Positions 8,133 through 14,494 of a stretch of 14,494 nucleotides of DNA are shown in pieces. This stretch comes from Syntrophomonadaceae bacterium (lineage in GTDB: Bacteria; Bacillota; Syntrophomonadia; Syntrophomonadales; Syntrophomonadaceae). The notes beneath the pieces were generated by a model, which was given only the letters and a program-made list of their open reading frames with translations, made no database searches and was not told where the DNA came from. How positions within the stretch are numbered: position 1 is the stretch's first letter; each line of letters opens with the position of its first letter. The position numbers and the translations under genes were made by a program. The stretch lies in assembly GCA_031265005.1 (NCBI GenBank), contig JAISDD010000089.1, positions 1-14,494 of the forward strand. The letters run 5' to 3'.

Positions 8133-10621
8133 TAAATATTACCTCTCCCGCAACATTTTTTATATTTTTTACCGCTTCCGCAAGGACACAAATCATTACG
8201 TCCTATTTTGGAAACCCTTACCGGTTTTTTCTCTTGTTCGTTTTCCTGTTTAGCTATAATTTTCTTTTCTTCCAGCTTTTGTACAACCTTCACCCTCAGC
8301 ATCAACCGTACCACAGCTTCTTTAATGCTCAAAATCATAGTCTGAAAAGCTTCAAAAGCCTCGAATTTGTATTCTATTAAAGGATCTTTTTGCCCGTAAC
8401 CCCTGAGTCCAATACCGTTACGGAGTTGATCCATCGAATCTATATGATCCATCCATTTTTCGTCGATTACTTTCAGCATAATAGTTTTTTCTAACTCTCT
8501 GATTAACTCGCCGCCGAGTTCCTGTTCTCTTGCTTCATAGAAATCATGCGTTTTTTCTTTTAATAAATCTTTTAATTCAATTTTGGTCATACCCAGAATA
8601 TTTTCAGCCTTAAAGTCCGAATTCGGAATGATGTTTTGTTCCACATAGGCTATAATCCCATTTAAATCCCATTCATCCGAATATTTTTCTTCCCCGGCAA
8701 AACCATCTACCAATGGTTCGATAACATCATCAATCATGCTGGAAATCGTATCTTTCAAATTATCGCCATAAAGAACTTTTTTACGTTCCCCATAGATCAC
8801 TTCCCTCTGCTGATTAATTACATCATCATAGCGCAATACGTTTTTACGTATGTCAAAATTATGAGCTTCCACCTTTTTCTGAGCGTTTTCAATCCGCTTG
8901 CTTATAATTTTATTTTCTATAGGCATCTCATCGTCCATACCTAATCTATCCAGCAAGCCTTCTATGCTTTCAGAGCCAAATAAGCGCATCAAGTCGTCTT
9001 CCAGCGATACATAAAAACGAGATTCTCCTGGGTCGCCTTGCCGGCCTGAACGTCCCCGCAACTGATTATCAATCCGCCGCGCTTCATGACGTTCAGTCCC
9101 TAAAACATATAATCCTCCTTTAGTTTGGACTCCTTCGCCCAAAACAATATCAGTCCCGCGTCCCGCCATATTAGTGGCTATGGTTACCGCCCCTAATTGC
9201 CCTGCTTTAGCAATTATTTGAGCTTCTTTTTCATGATTTTTAGCATTTAAAACCTGATGCCGAATACCTTTTTTACTAAGCATCTTGCTTAAAGTTTCAG
9301 ATTTTTCAATTGATACGGTACCTACCAAAACCGGTTGCTGCTGCTGATGCTTTTCAATAATATCCTGAACTACAGCGCTGAATTTTCCCAACTCAGATCT
9401 ATATACAAAATCCGGCTTATCTTCGCGGATCATCGTTTTATTGGTAGGAATTGCCACTACATCCATACCGTAAATATTCCGGAATTCTTCTTCTTCAGTT
9501 TTAGCTGTTCCTGTCATACCGGCAATCTTTTTATACATCCTGAAATAATTCTGGAAAGTAATAGTAGCTAAAGTCTGCGATTCCTTTTCTATTTTGACTC
9601 CTTCTTTAGCTTCAATCGCCTGATGCAGTCCATCGCTGTAACGTCTGCCAAACATCAGGCGTCCGGTAAATTCATCAACAATTATTACTTGATTATCTTT
9701 GATAACATAATCGCGGTCTCTTTTCATTAAAACATGGGCTTTCAGCCCTTGATTCATATAATGAGCTATTTCCATATTTTCCGACAAATTTTCAATGCCA
9801 AAAAAATCTTCTACTTTTATCACTCCGCTTTCGGTTAAGGTAACCAAATGCGCTTTTTCATCAGTAACAAAATCGGTCTCGTTTTGCAGCCTAGGTACAA
9901 ACTTGGCGATACGAGAATATAAATCCGTTGGCTTATCGCCTTCACCCGATATAATCAAAGGGGTTCTGGCTTCATCAATTAAAATAGAATCAACTTCGTC
10001 AACCAGAGCAAAATACAGTGGCCTTTGCACCATCCGCTCCGCGTTTATCACCATGTTGTCACGTAAATAATCAAAGCCCAACTCATTATTAGTCGCATAA
10101 GTGATATCGCTTCCGTAAGCTGCTTTTTTTGCCGCGTAATCCAACCCATGAACGATAAGCCCTACGGTCAGTCCGCAAAATTCATAGACCGGCGCCATCC
10201 AAGCCGAGTCACGGGCAGCTAAATAATCATTTACTGTAACTATATGAACGCCCTCGCCAGCCAAAGCATTCAAATAAGCCGGAAGAGTCGCCACCAAGGT
10301 TTTGCCCTCGCCGGTCTTCATCTCAGCAATACGCCCTTGGTGAAGTATGATCCCCCCAATAAGTTGAACATCAAAATGTCTCATGCCCAAAGTACGCCGT
10401 GAAGCCTCCCGCACCAACGCAAACGCCTCGGGTAATATATCGTTTAATTCTGCTCCTTCCTTTAACCGTTGTTTAAATTCTTCCGTTTTCACAGGAAATT
10501 CTTCGTCTGCTAGTTTTTCAAATTCCGGCTCCAGTGAATTTATATTTTTAACCAAAGGCCGAATTTTTTTTATCTCTTTCTCATCATCATCAAGCAGAGT
10601 TTTCAAAAAATCTTTCAACAT
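8132..10621 (-). CDS. secA: Preprotein translocase ATPase subunit SecA
   Basis: An 829-aa SecA, close to the ~841 residues of the Bacillus protein. Domains in order: NBD1 with Walker A MKTGEGKT at 101-108 and DEVD at 208-211 followed by [11 protein letters not shown]; the preprotein cross-linking domain after about 222; NBD2 containing [13 protein letters not shown] and [17 protein letters not shown]; helical scaffold and wing; and a C-terminal zinc-binding tail with C812, C814, C823 and C824 in [13 protein letters not shown], which normally binds SecB or lipids/ribosome. It drives post-translational export through SecYEG. The ATG has AGGAG 8 nt upstream. The upstream spacer holds the hpf terminator, and motA overlaps its stop codon. 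It appears complete. Confidence 0.98.
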   Translation of the reverse strand: MLKDFLKTLLDDDEKEIKKIRPLVKNINSLEPEFEKLADEEFPVKTEEFKQRLKEGAELNDILPEAFALVREASRRTLGMRHFDVQLIGGIILHQGRIAEMKTGEGKTLVATLPAYLNALAGEGVHIVTVNDYLAARDSAWMAPVYEFCGLTVGLIVHGLDYAAKKAAYGSDITYATNNELGFDYLRDNMVINAERMVQRPLYFALVDEVDSILIDEARTPLIISGEGDKPTDLYSRIAKFVPRLQNETDFVTDEKAHLVTLTESGVIKVEDFFGIENLSENMEIAHYMNQGLKAHVLMKRDRDYVIKDNQVIIVDEFTGRLMFGRRYSDGLHQAIEAKEGVKIEKESQTLATITFQNYFRMYKKIAGMTGTAKTEEEEFRNIYGMDVVAIPTNKTMIREDKPDFVYRSELGKFSAVVQDIIEKHQQQQPVLVGTVSIEKSETLSKMLSKKGIRHQVLNAKNHEKEAQIIAKAGQLGAVTIATNMAGRGTDIVLGEGVQTKGGLYVLGTERHEARRIDNQLRGRSGRQGDPGESRFYVSLEDDLMRLFGSESIEGLLDRLGMDDEMPIENKIISKRIENAQKKVEAHNFDIRKNVLRYDDVINQQREVIYGERKKVLYGDNLKDTISSMIDDVIEPLVDGFAGEEKYSDEWDLNGIIAYVEQNIIPNSDFKAENILGMTKIELKDLLKEKTHDFYEAREQELGGELIRELEKTIMLKVIDEKWMDHIDSMDQLRNGIGLRGYGQKDPLIEYKFEAFEAFQTMILSIKEAVVRLMLRVKVVQKLEEKKIIAKQENEQEKKPVRVSKIGRNDLCPCGSGKKYKKCCGRGNI

Positions 10622-10678
10622 GTTTTACGCTCCTATCTGCGTTAAAGCTGGCAATAGTTAATTTACGCCTATTTAAAA

Positions 10679-10700
10679 AGAGGAACGATTACGTTCCTCT
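10679..10700 (-). terminator. Intrinsic terminator downstream of hpf
   Basis: A perfect 9-bp stem (AGAGGAACG / CGTTCCTCT) with a 4-nt loop. On the minus strand the right arm is followed directly by a run of T. It lies about 40 bp past the hpf stop and about 60 bp before the secA start, so it should end hpf transcripts. The secA cluster therefore needs readthrough or its own promoter in the remaining ~58 bp, where I see no clear consensus promoter. Confidence 0.88.
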
Positions 10701-10739
10701 ATAATTTGTATATTAACATTTTAAAACCATTCATAACAA

Positions 10740-11300
10740 CTAATCAAAATCCGGCTCTATCAAACCAAAATCTCCGTTTTTTCTTTTATATACCACATTT
10801 ACTTCATCCGTATTGGCATTAAAGAATACAAAAAAATTATGTCCCAGCATGTTCATCTGCATAATAGCTTCTTCCTCATCCATCGGTTTTAAAGCAAAGC
10901 GTTTAGAGCGAACAATTTTAAATTTTTCCAAATTCTCCTGTTCCAGCGGAAACGTACTGATCTGAGCTTGAATTTCATCGGCTAAAGCCCGTTTTAAACC
11001 TGCGCCGCGACCGTGCCGCCGGTAAAGCTTAGTTTTATATTTTTCAATTTGTTTTTCGAGTTTCTCTTCCACCGAATCTATCGCGGTATACATATCATTA
11101 GTGGTTTCTTCGCCTCTTAAAATAATGCCGTTCAGAGGAATTGTTACTTCTATGGTATGCCGCGCTCCCTCTATCGACATCAATACCTGAGCGTCTTTGA
11201 CATTGTCAAAATATTTTTCAAGCTTAGACAGTCTTCTCGTAGCATATTCTTTAAGCTCACCTGAAACCTCCATACGGCGGCCTCTTATTTCAAAATTCAA
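10740..11300 (-). CDS. hpf: Ribosome hibernation promoting factor, long form
   Basis: A 186-aa long HPF. The N-terminal S30AE/YfiA-type domain (about 1-100; FEIRGRRMEVSGELKEYATRRLSKLEKYF) binds in the 30S decoding region. A charged linker with KTKLYRRHGRG follows. The C-terminal domain (about 130-186; RFALKPMDEEEAIMQMNMLGH... NVVYKRKNGDFGLIEP) mediates dimerisation into 100S ribosomes. The start is TTG at 11300 with AAAGGGGG 8 nt upstream, and the first residues match the family. It has its own predicted promoter upstream and terminator downstream. In Bacillus subtilis the same position between the fliD-S-T genes and secA is occupied by hpf (yvyD), so this is conserved synteny. Confidence 0.97.
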   Translation of the reverse strand: MNFEIRGRRMEVSGELKEYATRRLSKLEKYFDNVKDAQVLMSIEGARHTIEVTIPLNGIILRGEETTNDMYTAIDSVEEKLEKQIEKYKTKLYRRHGRGAGLKRALADEIQAQISTFPLEQENLEKFKIVRSKRFALKPMDEEEAIMQMNMLGHNFFVFFNANTDEVNVVYKRKNGDFGLIEPDFD

Positions 11301-11371
11301 AATTATATCCCCCTTTCATTTTTTAATATTGGTTTCGTTTGTTGCCTTCCCCGCATTTAAAAAATATCTTT

Positions 11372-11399
11372 TTTATACAATTTGTCATCTTTGTGTAAA
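11372..11399 (-). promoter_or_regulatory. Predicted sigma-A-type promoter for hpf
   Basis: The minus strand shows TTTACA at 11394-11399 and TATAAA at 11372-11377 with a 16-bp spacer, about 70 bp upstream of the hpf TTG. Each hexamer matches consensus at 5 of 6 positions. A 6-4-6 palindrome (ATCTTT / AAAGAT, 11387-11402) overlaps the -35 element and may be an operator. The prediction rests on consensus alone. Confidence 0.55.
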
Positions 11400-11432
11400 G
11401 ATAACAATAAGTTTTCTTTATTAAAATATACT

Positions 11433-11464
11433 AAAAAATGCAGATCTTTTCAAACGAATCTGCA
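11433..11464 (-). terminator. Intrinsic terminator downstream of the FliT-like gene
   Basis: Arms TGCAGAT and ATCTGCA (11439-11445 and 11458-11464) form a perfect 7-bp stem with a 12-nt loop. On the minus strand it is followed by six T. It lies 23 bp after the stop of the fliS-linked gene, and separates the fliS pair from hpf. Confidence 0.82.
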
Positions 11465-11486
11465 AATTTTCGCGCGAATTGCCAAT

Positions 11487-11933
11487 TTATTTTTTGCTGT
11501 CTAAAAACCAAGGCTCGCTGGCAAAATTAGGGTTATACGCAACCTGCGCCTGCTGATTTTTTTTTAAGCGCCCCTTTTTTCTATCTAATTCATTTTTTAC
11601 GCTTGCAATCAACTGTTGGTTCTTGTTATCCGCTTCTTGTATTTTTATAATCAATTCCCTAATGGCAGCTTTTTCAGCGTTAACCTTTTCCAATGCTTCT
11701 GGGGCAATATTTATTTGCCGTAAACGCTTATTTCGGTCATCAATATTTTTTTCCAAACCGTCTCTTTGAACAAAAAGCTCGTCCAAGCGCGGATAATCAT
11801 TTACATTATCCGTTTCTTCCTCGCCCATTGCGTCTCCGTACAATATTTGCAGCAAATCATTCTGATGGTTACATAATGACAGCATATCATTATAAAGAAC
11901 AGACAGTTCCGCATAAATACTGAAGACATCCAT
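11487..11933 (-). CDS. FliT/FlgN-like putative flagellar chaperone
   Basis: A 148-aa acidic and basic, mostly helical protein (MDVFSIYAELSVLYNDMLSL...), with predicted coiled coil at about 55-125 and a tail AYNPNFASEPWFLDSKK. The tail resembles the F/YxDxK-type ends seen in FlgN/FliT-like proteins of clostridia. No enzymatic motif, signal peptide or TM segment is visible. The call rests mainly on position: it follows fliS by 23 bp and precedes hpf, the place of fliT in Bacillus. FliT-type chaperones bind the filament cap protein FliD. The frame is open further upstream to 12041, but that extension would overlap fliS, so the ATG at 11933 is preferred. Its ribosome binding site (AAAGGA about 11 nt upstream) is only fair. 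The family assignment is tentative. Confidence 0.65.
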   Translation of the reverse strand: MDVFSIYAELSVLYNDMLSLCNHQNDLLQILYGDAMGEEETDNVNDYPRLDELFVQRDGLEKNIDDRNKRLRQINIAPEALEKVNAEKAAIRELIIKIQEADNKNQQLIASVKNELDRKKGRLKKNQQAQVAYNPNFASEPWFLDSKK

Positions 11934-11956
11934 ATGTATCGAATTCCTTTCCGAGG

Positions 11957-12385
11957 TTATCCTGAAATATTGACTTTCTTTAACGAATGATTTGGGACCG
12001 CAGCTTGATTCGGCCCTAAATTTTTGACAGCTTCTTCCCAAGTCTCATACATCTGGTTAAAATAGTCCAAAATCTCATCTATGATAGCCGTGTCTTTCTT
12101 TATGTTAGCCGCTATTAGCTGCTGTAAAAAATACTCGTACAAAGCCATGAGATTATGCGATATTTCATATTCCATTTTTAAAGTTGACATCAATTCAGCC
12201 ACAATCTCCTGTACCATGACGATGCTTACATGCGCTTTGTTCATGTCATTATTGTTAATAGCAATTTTAGCGTTATTTAAACTTTTAATAGCTCCGTTGA
12301 GAAGCATTAACAGCAACCTGCCAGGGCTGGTAGTTTCTATACTAGTTTTCCTATACTGCAAATATGCTTGACTATTTGTTTCCAA
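11957..12385 (-). CDS. fliS: Flagellar secretion chaperone FliS
   Basis: A 142-aa small helical protein. The N-terminus AYLQYRKTSIETTSPGRLLLMLLNGAIKSLNNAKIAI is the typical FliS signature (Y..QYR...I.TASPG.LL.MLY.GAI..L..A). FliS binds the C-terminus of flagellin in the cytosol, prevents early polymerisation and aids its export. The last ~15 residues (after NLG) are low-complexity and probably disordered. The start is TTG at 12385, supported by AGGGAGGG 7 nt upstream. A candidate sigma-28 promoter lies just upstream. fliD, its usual partner upstream, is not in this window; the next gene upstream is an MFS exporter beyond a terminator. Confidence 0.95.
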   Translation of the reverse strand: METNSQAYLQYRKTSIETTSPGRLLLMLLNGAIKSLNNAKIAINNNDMNKAHVSIVMVQEIVAELMSTLKMEYEISHNLMALYEYFLQQLIAANIKKDTAIIDEILDYFNQMYETWEEAVKNLGPNQAAVPNHSLKKVNISG

Positions 12386-12419
12386 AAAAAATCCCTCCCT
12401 ATTTCTACCCTTATATTTA

Positions 12420-12446
12420 TTATCGAAACTTTTGGCCGTTGCTTAA
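12420..12446 (-). promoter_or_regulatory. Candidate sigma-28 (flagellar) promoter for fliS
   Basis: The minus strand has TTAA at 12443-12446, a 15-nt spacer, and TTCGATAA at 12420-12427. The sigma-28 consensus is TAAA, 15 nt, GCCGATAA, so 3 of 4 and 6 of 8 bases match with exact spacing. It lies about 35 bp upstream of the fliS start, a suitable distance, and late flagellar chaperones are commonly sigma-28 dependent. No good sigma-A promoter was recognised nearby. Confidence 0.5.
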
Positions 12447-12579
12447 TGGGTATTTTTAACATTTTATTATTAAAACTATTCTACCACAGTTTTTGCTTAA
12501 ACTACTACCAATATAAATAAGAATGTAAAGTTTAATTTTTTTTACTTTAGCATTGTAAATAATTCTTCTCCTGTTAAAA

Positions 12580-12606
12580 GCGCATCTGTGAAGATGCGCC
12601 TTTAAT
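12580..12606 (-). terminator. Intrinsic terminator downstream of the MFS gene
   Basis: A perfect 8-bp stem GCGCATCT / AGATGCGC with a 4-nt loop (12580-12599). On the minus strand it is followed by TTTT. The other side is also T-rich on the plus strand (TTTAATTTTTTT), so it could act in both directions. It begins about 28 bp beyond the MFS stop codon. Confidence 0.85.
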
Positions 12607-12626
12607 TTTTTTATACCTCGAAATAT

Positions 12627-13883
12627 TTATGTGCCGTTCTGGAGACCTGATTTTTTCTTACGCATGAAACTTAAAAAAAATATACTGATCAGGCCGATAC
12701 CCATTAAACCGCCAAAATAAAAACTGTTGGCCGGTCCAAAGTGTTCCGCCACATAACCGGTAGCAAAATTGCCGATAGGAGAAGAACCGGTCAGCACCAG
12801 ATAATATACGCTCATCACCCGCCCACGGTAATCATCTGAAGAGTTCAGCTGCAAAATAGAATTTACGGTAGTCATAAAAGTTATATTGAATACTCCAATA
12901 ATCGCTATCACCACTAAAACTATATAATAATTGGAAATGCTTCCGGCCACAATCAAACTGCCCAGCAAAAGCAAAGCGTTTATCAAAACAGAACGGTAGG
13001 ATAACTGATTTTGAGAACGGGCCGCAAAGATCATAGACCCGATCAAAGCCCCTATGCCCATAGCGGATAACATAAAGCTGAAGCCTTGTACCTGCTGGTT
13101 GAATGTTACCCGCGCAAAAACCGGGAATATCACATTGGTATTCATGGCAAAAATACCGATGATAGCAGTAGAGATTATAGCGTAAAAAATAACGTCTTTA
13201 TTCTTTATGTATTTCAGGCCGTTTATGATTTCAGATATTACAGGCTGCCGCTGCATTCTTATGTTTTCGTCATAATGATTGATCCTAGTCAAACTATAAA
13301 TAACCGCGATAAAGCTTAACCCGTTTAACAAAAAACAAAAACTTACTCCGTATTTGGCCATAATGATGCCAGCCAGCCCCGGCCCAACTATTTTAGCGGT
13401 ATTTTCTACCGTCGCGTTCAAACCTATGGCGTTTTTCAAATCTCTTCGCCCGACCAGCTCTATAAAAAAGGTCTGGCGGGCCGGCATATCAATAGTATTG
13501 GAAAGACCCAGCATAGCCGCCAGTATAAAAATATGCCAATATTTAACCATTCCTAACCCTACTAAAGCAGCCATTGTCAATGCTTGCGCCATTTGAAAAG
13601 CTTGAGTAACAAGCAGTATTTTCTTTTTAGGATATTTGTCTATATAAACGCCGCTGAATAAAGAAAACAAAAGGATCGGAAGCTGCTGGCACACTCCCAG
13701 CAAGCCCAGCAAAAAAGCTGAGCCGGTCAGAGAATAGATCAGCCATTGCTGAGCGGTTCTCTGCATCCACGTTCCTAAAAGGGAAATTCCCTGTCCGGAA
13801 AGAAAATACCGAAAATTTGAGTGTGCAAGAGCTAAAAATTTGCCTGATAAAAGTTTTTTGAATGGCAACTTTGCTGTCATCAT
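12627..13883 (-). CDS. MFS transporter (EntS/MFS_3-like drug or metabolite exporter)
   Basis: A 418-aa protein with about 12 hydrophobic segments, the usual size for a major facilitator exporter. The N-terminal part NFRYFLSGQGISLLGTWMQRTAQQWLIYSLTGSAFLLG is typical of the enterobactin-exporter-like (MFS_3/DHA3) branch. The loop between TM2 and TM3 holds motif A as GVYIDKYPKKK at about 78-88. A further basic loop near 206-225 divides the two six-helix halves. The C-terminus is cytoplasmic and Lys-rich (MRKKKSG). It likely exports a toxic or signalling small molecule by proton antiport; the substrate cannot be told. Of two adjacent ATGs, the first (13883) has AGGG 7 nt upstream. It stands alone between terminators, with a promoter, palindrome and terminator-like hairpin upstream. 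Confidence 0.9.
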   Translation of the reverse strand: MMTAKLPFKKLLSGKFLALAHSNFRYFLSGQGISLLGTWMQRTAQQWLIYSLTGSAFLLGLLGVCQQLPILLFSLFSGVYIDKYPKKKILLVTQAFQMAQALTMAALVGLGMVKYWHIFILAAMLGLSNTIDMPARQTFFIELVGRRDLKNAIGLNATVENTAKIVGPGLAGIIMAKYGVSFCFLLNGLSFIAVIYSLTRINHYDENIRMQRQPVISEIINGLKYIKNKDVIFYAIISTAIIGIFAMNTNVIFPVFARVTFNQQVQGFSFMLSAMGIGALIGSMIFAARSQNQLSYRSVLINALLLLGSLIVAGSISNYYIVLVVIAIIGVFNITFMTTVNSILQLNSSDDYRGRVMSVYYLVLTGSSPIGNFATGYVAEHFGPANSFYFGGLMGIGLISIFFLSFMRKKKSGLQNGT

Positions 13884-13968
13884 GGACTATCCCTGCCTCA
13901 GCTCGTAATAAAGGCCGTATATCGCTGAAAAACTTCTGATAATTATGGCCAGAAATGTCTGAAAGACT

Positions 13969-14003
13969 AAAAAATCGGGGACTGCGCCTGTCCAGTCTCC
14001 GAT
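13969..14003 (-). terminator. Terminator-like hairpin (possible attenuator) in the MFS leader
   Basis: On the minus strand ATCGGAGACTG and CAGTCCCCGAT form an 11-bp stem with a single A-C mismatch and an 8-nt loop, followed by TTTTT and AG. It lies between the predicted MFS promoter and the MFS start, about 85 bp before the ATG, so it could attenuate that gene. On the plus strand the stem is fully paired with one G-U but has no T tract. Confidence 0.6.
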
Positions 14004-14030
14004 CATACGGTCAACTATTAAAAAAGTAAT

Positions 14031-14049
14031 ACTTTATGGTCTATAAAGT
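14031..14049. promoter_or_regulatory. Palindrome at the MFS promoter, possible operator
   Basis: ACTTTAT, five bases, ATAAAGT: a perfect 7-bp inverted repeat that overlaps the downstream edge of the predicted -10 box and the expected transcription start. This is a position where a repressor would block initiation. No regulator gene is visible in the window. Confidence 0.4.
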
Positions 14050-14076
14050 TTAACAGCTTGAGCAGATATATGTCAA
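14047..14076 (-). promoter_or_regulatory. Predicted sigma-A promoter for the MFS gene
   Basis: On the minus strand a perfect TTGACA (14071-14076) is followed after 18 bp by TAAACT (14047-14052), 4 of 6 matches to the -10 consensus. It would give a leader of about 155 nt before the MFS ATG. Confidence 0.5.
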
Positions 14077-14264
14077 TGACTTATGGACGAAGCCCGGAAG
14101 ATACTGCTGTAGCTTAGTTACAGTACAATGGGGAGAAGGAGTAAGAAAAAGAGAACCGAAGCGAACAGATTTTATAGAAGACTTCTTCATGATATTGTTT
14201 CCCCACGGTAACGCAGTTTATTAAAAAGCTGTCAAAAATTTTTGAATATTTTTTTAAAAAAATC

Positions 14265-14293
14265 TTGACACGTATTTGCCCGTCGTGTATAGT
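14265..14293 (+). promoter_or_regulatory. Strong sigma-70/sigma-A promoter pointing right
   Basis: A perfect TTGACA (14265-14270), an exact 17-bp spacer, and TATAGT (14288-14293, 5 of 6), preceded by an A/T-rich stretch that could act as an UP element. It is the closest match to consensus that I found in the window, with an expected start near 14300. Confidence 0.8.
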
Positions 14294-14310
14294 ATTTTTT
14301 AATACATAAA

Positions 14311-14336
14311 CTTATAATTCCTATATGAATTATAAG
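14311..14336. repeat. 10-bp inverted repeat just downstream of the rightward promoter
   Basis: CTTATAATTC and GAATTATAAG are perfect complements around a 6-nt centre (CTATAT). It lies about 10-35 nt after the expected transcription start. It could be an operator for a dimeric repressor or a 5' hairpin protecting the transcript; it is too AT-rich and lacks a T tract for a terminator. Confidence 0.75.
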
Positions 14337-14338
14337 CA

Positions 14339-14380
14339 ATGAAAATCCAATTAAACATTTGCTCAGTATTTTTCGACTGA
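14339..14380 (+). CDS. Possible 13-residue leader peptide
   Basis: ATG AAA ATC ... TGA encodes MKIQLNICSVFFD inside the short transcript from the 14265 promoter, ending 13 nt before the terminator stem. No clear ribosome binding site precedes it (only ATAAG), and codon content shows no obvious amino-acid run beyond two Phe. It may be chance; it is listed because leader peptides of this size occur in attenuated leaders. Confidence 0.2.
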   Translation: MKIQLNICSVFFD

Positions 14381-14393
14381 TTAGGAAACTGAA

Positions 14394-14434
14394 GGTCATG
14401 AGAGTTATACCGTTAACTTTTATGGCTTTTTTTT
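14394..14434 (+). terminator. Intrinsic terminator in the leader or end of a small RNA
   Basis: A 13-bp stem pairs 14394-14406 with 14415-14427, all positions paired when G-U pairs are counted, around an 8-nt loop (ATACCGTT). The 3' arm runs into eight T (14427-14434). A transcript from the 14265 promoter that stopped here would be about 130-135 nt. Confidence 0.75.
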
Positions 14435-14494
14435 AATTTTTAACAACGAGGTTTGCGTACAGCTGTTGCTGGTAAACTTAAATATTAAACTAGC

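Larger units (their letters stand above)
13884..14494. other. Gene-poor divergent regulatory region
   Basis: No gene recognised over ~610 bp. It contains, left to right: a terminator-like hairpin in the MFS leader (13969-14003), a palindrome and leftward promoter (14031-14076), two short opposite-strand ORFs without good ribosome binding sites (46 codons minus at 14050-14190; 27 codons plus at 14128-14211), a strong rightward promoter (14265-14293), a palindrome (14311-14336), a possible 13-codon leader ORF (14339-14380), and an intrinsic terminator (14394-14434). The gene served by the rightward promoter would lie beyond the window. Confidence 0.7.

Noticed and set aside
11957..12041. N-terminal extension of the FliT-like frame to 12041
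   Set aside because: It would overlap the end of fliS by 85 bp, and its residues (Cys- and Ser-rich) look unlike the rest of the protein; the ATG at 11933 fits the operon spacing.
14105..14145. tRNA-like string TGTAGCTTAGTT resembling a D-arm
   Set aside because: No acceptor, anticodon or T-arm pairing with the conserved GGTTCRA element could be placed around it.

Overview
The window looks like chromosomal DNA from a motile, Gram-positive-lineage bacterium (Bacillota/Firmicutes, possibly a clostridial or Negativicutes-type lineage; the exact taxon cannot be fixed by eye). The reasons are a ClpC-type unfoldase tail, a long-form HPF, strong AGGAGG-type ribosome binding sites, frequent TTG/GTG starts, AT-rich spacers with intrinsic terminators, and the order fliS - fliT-like - hpf - secA - prfB, which matches the Bacillus subtilis flagellar/secretion neighbourhood. 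The DNA is gene-dense and mostly housekeeping. I see no phage, IS element, CRISPR array, rRNA or tRNA.

Layout: (1) 1-480, plus strand: the 3' end of clpC, which stops at a perfect bidirectional terminator at 485-524. (2) 708-10621, minus strand, read right to left: secA, motA, motB, prfB, a two-subunit transketolase, ftsE, ftsX and an EnvC-like M23 hydrolase. No terminator was found inside this run, and several gene pairs overlap or have the ribosome binding site of one inside the end of the other. This is consistent with a long shared transcript that ends at the same terminator as clpC. (3) 10740-11300, hpf, with its own predicted promoter and terminator. (4) 11487-12385, fliS followed by a FliT-like chaperone candidate, behind a candidate sigma-28 promoter and closed by a terminator. 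(5) 12627-13883, an MFS exporter with its own terminator. (6) 13884-14494, a gene-poor divergent region holding a leftward promoter with a palindrome and a terminator-like hairpin for the MFS gene, and a rightward near-consensus sigma-70 promoter driving a short leader that ends in an intrinsic terminator.

How the genes work together: SecA exports proteins. MotA/MotB power the flagellum, and FliS (with the FliT-like protein) chaperones filament subunits. FtsEX gates a periplasmic/cell-wall M23 hydrolase during division or growth. RF2 (made by a programmed frameshift) and HPF control translation. Transketolase supplies the pentose phosphate pathway.

Nothing here is clearly a new system. The points most worth checking are the short terminated transcript at the right end, the possible attenuator and operator in front of the MFS gene, the secA-motA-motB-prfB coupling, the RF2 frameshift site with a weakened Shine-Dalgarno element, and the odd start of the EnvC-like gene.
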